DNA of 64,000 nucleotides from an uncultured Clostridia bacterium (GTDB lineage Bacteria > Bacillota > Clostridia > Oscillospirales > Acutalibacteraceae): positions 1-64,000 of the forward strand of contig CAKNOA010000004.1 of NCBI GenBank assembly GCA_930990065.1. Direction: 5' to 3'. Under the pieces are notes generated by a model. The model was not told where the DNA came from. It made no database searches and saw nothing but the letters and a program-made list of their open reading frames with translations. Made by a program: the position numbers and the translations under genes. This document shows, in pieces, positions 62,589 to 64,000 of the stretch (positions are counted from its first letter, which is position 1; the number at the start of each line of letters is the position of its first letter).

Positions 62589-64000
62589 TCAGTCTTCGCG
62601 GTATTCTTCCATCATATAGGCTTCCAAACGGTCGCCTTCCTTAATATCGCTGAAACGTTCCAAGCAGATGCCGCAATCGTAGCCTTCGGCCACTTCTTTT
62701 ACGTCATCCTTAAACCGGCGCAGCGATGCCACTTTGTCGTCGGCCACAATAATCCCGTCACGCACCACGCGCACCTGGGCATTGCGGGTAATTTTCCCGC
62801 TGGTAACATGCGAACCGATAACCGTACCCACACTGCTGATGTGATACACTTCGCGGCATTCGGCGCGGCCCAGTTCCACTTCGCGGAACTTGGGAGCCAG
62901 CATGCCCTTCATAGCCGACTTAATTTCATCGATGCAGTCATAGATCACGCGATACAGCCGCATATCCACGCCGTCGCGCTTGGCGTTTTCTTCGGCCACC
63001 GGGTCGGGCCGTACGTTAAAGCCCACCACAATGGCATTGCTGGCGTTGGCAAGCATGATATCGCTTTCGCTGATGGCGCCCACCGCGCCGTGAATCACGT
63101 GCACCCGCACTTCCTGATTGCTCAGTTTTTCCAGGGACTGCCGTACCGCTTCCACAGAGCCCTGTACGTCGGCCTTCACAATAATCTTCAGTTCCTTCAT
63201 GTCGCCCTGCTGCATCTGATCAAACAGGTTATCCAGCGTAACTTTCGTCTGGGCGTTGAAGGCGGCTTCTTTCTGTTCGGTAATCCGCTGTCCGACCAGT
63301 TCACGGGCCAGGCGTTCATCCGATACCGCATTGAGCGTATCGCCGCCCACCGGTACGTCATTCAGGCCGGTGATTTCCACGGGGATGGACGGGCCGGCGC
63401 TCTTGACCTTACGGCCACGGTCATCCATCATGGCGCGCACACGGCCCACCGTGGTACCGGCCACGATGATGTCGCCGGTATGCAGCGTGCCGTTCTGGAC
63501 CAATACGGTGGCAATGGGGCCGCGGCCCTTATCCAGCCGCGCTTCGATAACTGTACCACGGGCGGCGCGGTCCGGGTTCGCTTTGAGTTCTTTCATATCG
63601 GCTACCAGCAGGATCATTTCCAGCAGGTCGTCAATACCCATATGCGTCATCGCCGAAACGGGAATACAAGGCGTGTCGCCGCCCCATTCTTCGGGCACCA
63701 GTTCATATTCGGTGAGCTGCTGCTTGACAATGTCGGGGTTGGCGCTGGGTTTATCCATTTTGTTAATCGCCACAATAATCGACACACCGGCCGCTTTGGC
63801 GTGGTTGATGGCTTCAACCGTCTGGGGCATGATGCCGTCATCGGCAGCCACGACCAGTACGGCGATATCCGTCACCTGGGCGCCGCGGGCCCGCATGGTG
63901 GTAAACGCGGCATGGCCGGGGGTATCCAGGAACGTGATATTCCGGTCGCCTACCTTCACCCGCGAAGCACCGATGTGCTGGGTAATGCCGCCGGCTTCAC
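62589..64000 (-). CDS. infB: translation initiation factor IF-2, 3' part
   Basis: About 470 C-terminal residues of IF-2; the gene runs off the right edge. The visible sequence starts inside the GTPase domain ([14 protein letters not shown], then [10 protein letters not shown] and NKMDKP) and continues through domains II-IV that bind fMet-tRNA ([22 protein letters not shown] region, GHVTSGKI-type motif). First gene of the infB-rbfA-nrnA-truB-ribF group; nusA should lie beyond the window. Confidence 0.96.
   Translation of the reverse strand, partial: EAGGITQHIGASRVKVGDRNITFLDTPGHAAFTTMRARGAQVTDIAVLVVAADDGIMPQTVEAINHAKAAGVSIIVAINKMDKPSANPDIVKQQLTEYELVPEEWGGDTPCIPVSAMTHMGIDDLLEMILLVADMKELKANPDRAARGTVIEARLDKGRGPIATVLVQNGTLHTGDIIVAGTTVGRVRAMMDDRGRKVKSAGPSIPVEITGLNDVPVGGDTLNAVSDERLARELVGQRITEQKEAAFNAQTKVTLDNLFDQMQQGDMKELKIIVKADVQGSVEAVRQSLEKLSNQEVRVHVIHGAVGAISESDIMLANASNAIVVGFNVRPDPVAEENAKRDGVDMRLYRVIYDCIDEIKSAMKGMLAPKFREVELGRAECREVYHISSVGTVIGSHVTSGKITRNAQVRVVRDGIIVADDKVASLRRFKDDVKEVAEGYDCGICLERFSDIKEGDRLEAYMMEEYRED

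Overview
The window reads as a chromosomal segment of a low-GC-lineage Gram-positive bacterium of class Clostridia, most likely an Oscillospirales/Ruminococcaceae-type gut anaerobe. The evidence is the gene content: a DUF4860-type pilus protein, a VanW-domain wall protein, a YesM/YesN pair with LplB/LplC-type permeases, a C_GCAxxG_C_C protein, an M-box riboswitch, an ECF S component, a class B sortase, and the order infB-rbfA-nrnA-truB-ribF-rpsO-pnp. Lineage is an inference from content; no 16S or tRNA gene is visible. I see no insertion sequence, prophage, CRISPR array, rRNA or tRNA.

Layout. 89-5122 (minus): a type IV pilus / type II secretion-like operon (transglutaminase lipoprotein, GspF-like platform protein, four small pilin-like proteins, PilT ATPase) that continues off the left edge. 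5265-6231: a C_GCAxxG_C_C redox protein and a small acidic protein. 6314-11463 (minus): a heterodimeric ABC exporter pair, then a separate unit of LytTR regulator plus membrane-less GHKL kinase. 11515-13966 (minus): a three-gene unit (Nudix-pyrophosphatase fusion, APH-like kinase, GNAT). 14229-18305: BASS-family transporter with a structured leader, RlmD methyltransferase, a PH-like protein, a cytosolic C39-like peptidase and a cupin. 18407-25682 (minus): carbohydrate module of LplC/LplB permeases, YesM kinase, YesN regulator, GH43 hydrolase and XRE regulator. 25683-28009: stacked terminators with a possible small RNA, then HtrA.

28146-32443: a vitamin B6 salvage locus. A MocR/PdxR-type regulator is divergent from pyridoxamine kinase, a YwlG-family protein, PLP homeostasis protein and a frameshifted ECF S component. 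32526-34415: M-box Mg2+ riboswitch controlling mgtE. 34590-42624: DAHP synthase, GNAT, NAD synthetase, glycosyltransferase, VanW protein and a UgtP-like glycolipid synthase. 42654-49051: Fur regulator, cysteine desulfurase-ThiI-CinA-sortase B, and argF behind tandem ARG boxes. 49170-56085: phosphoglucomutase, phosphodiesterase, three small uncharacterised proteins, and proBA with a membrane protein. 56374-64000 (minus): the translation/RNA-processing block, with infB truncated by the right edge.

Most transcription units end in clear hairpin-plus-T terminators, many of them shared by convergent genes. The most noteworthy items are the B6 locus (putative operator, one-base frameshift, YwlG linkage), the ARG boxes at argF, the promoter-hairpin leader of the BASS transporter, the Nudix-pyrophosphatase fusion, the trio of small proteins at 51570-52515, and the candidate small RNA near 26120-26240. 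I did not find a clearly new multi-gene system; the compact pilus operon and the small-protein trio are the best candidates for under-described biology.
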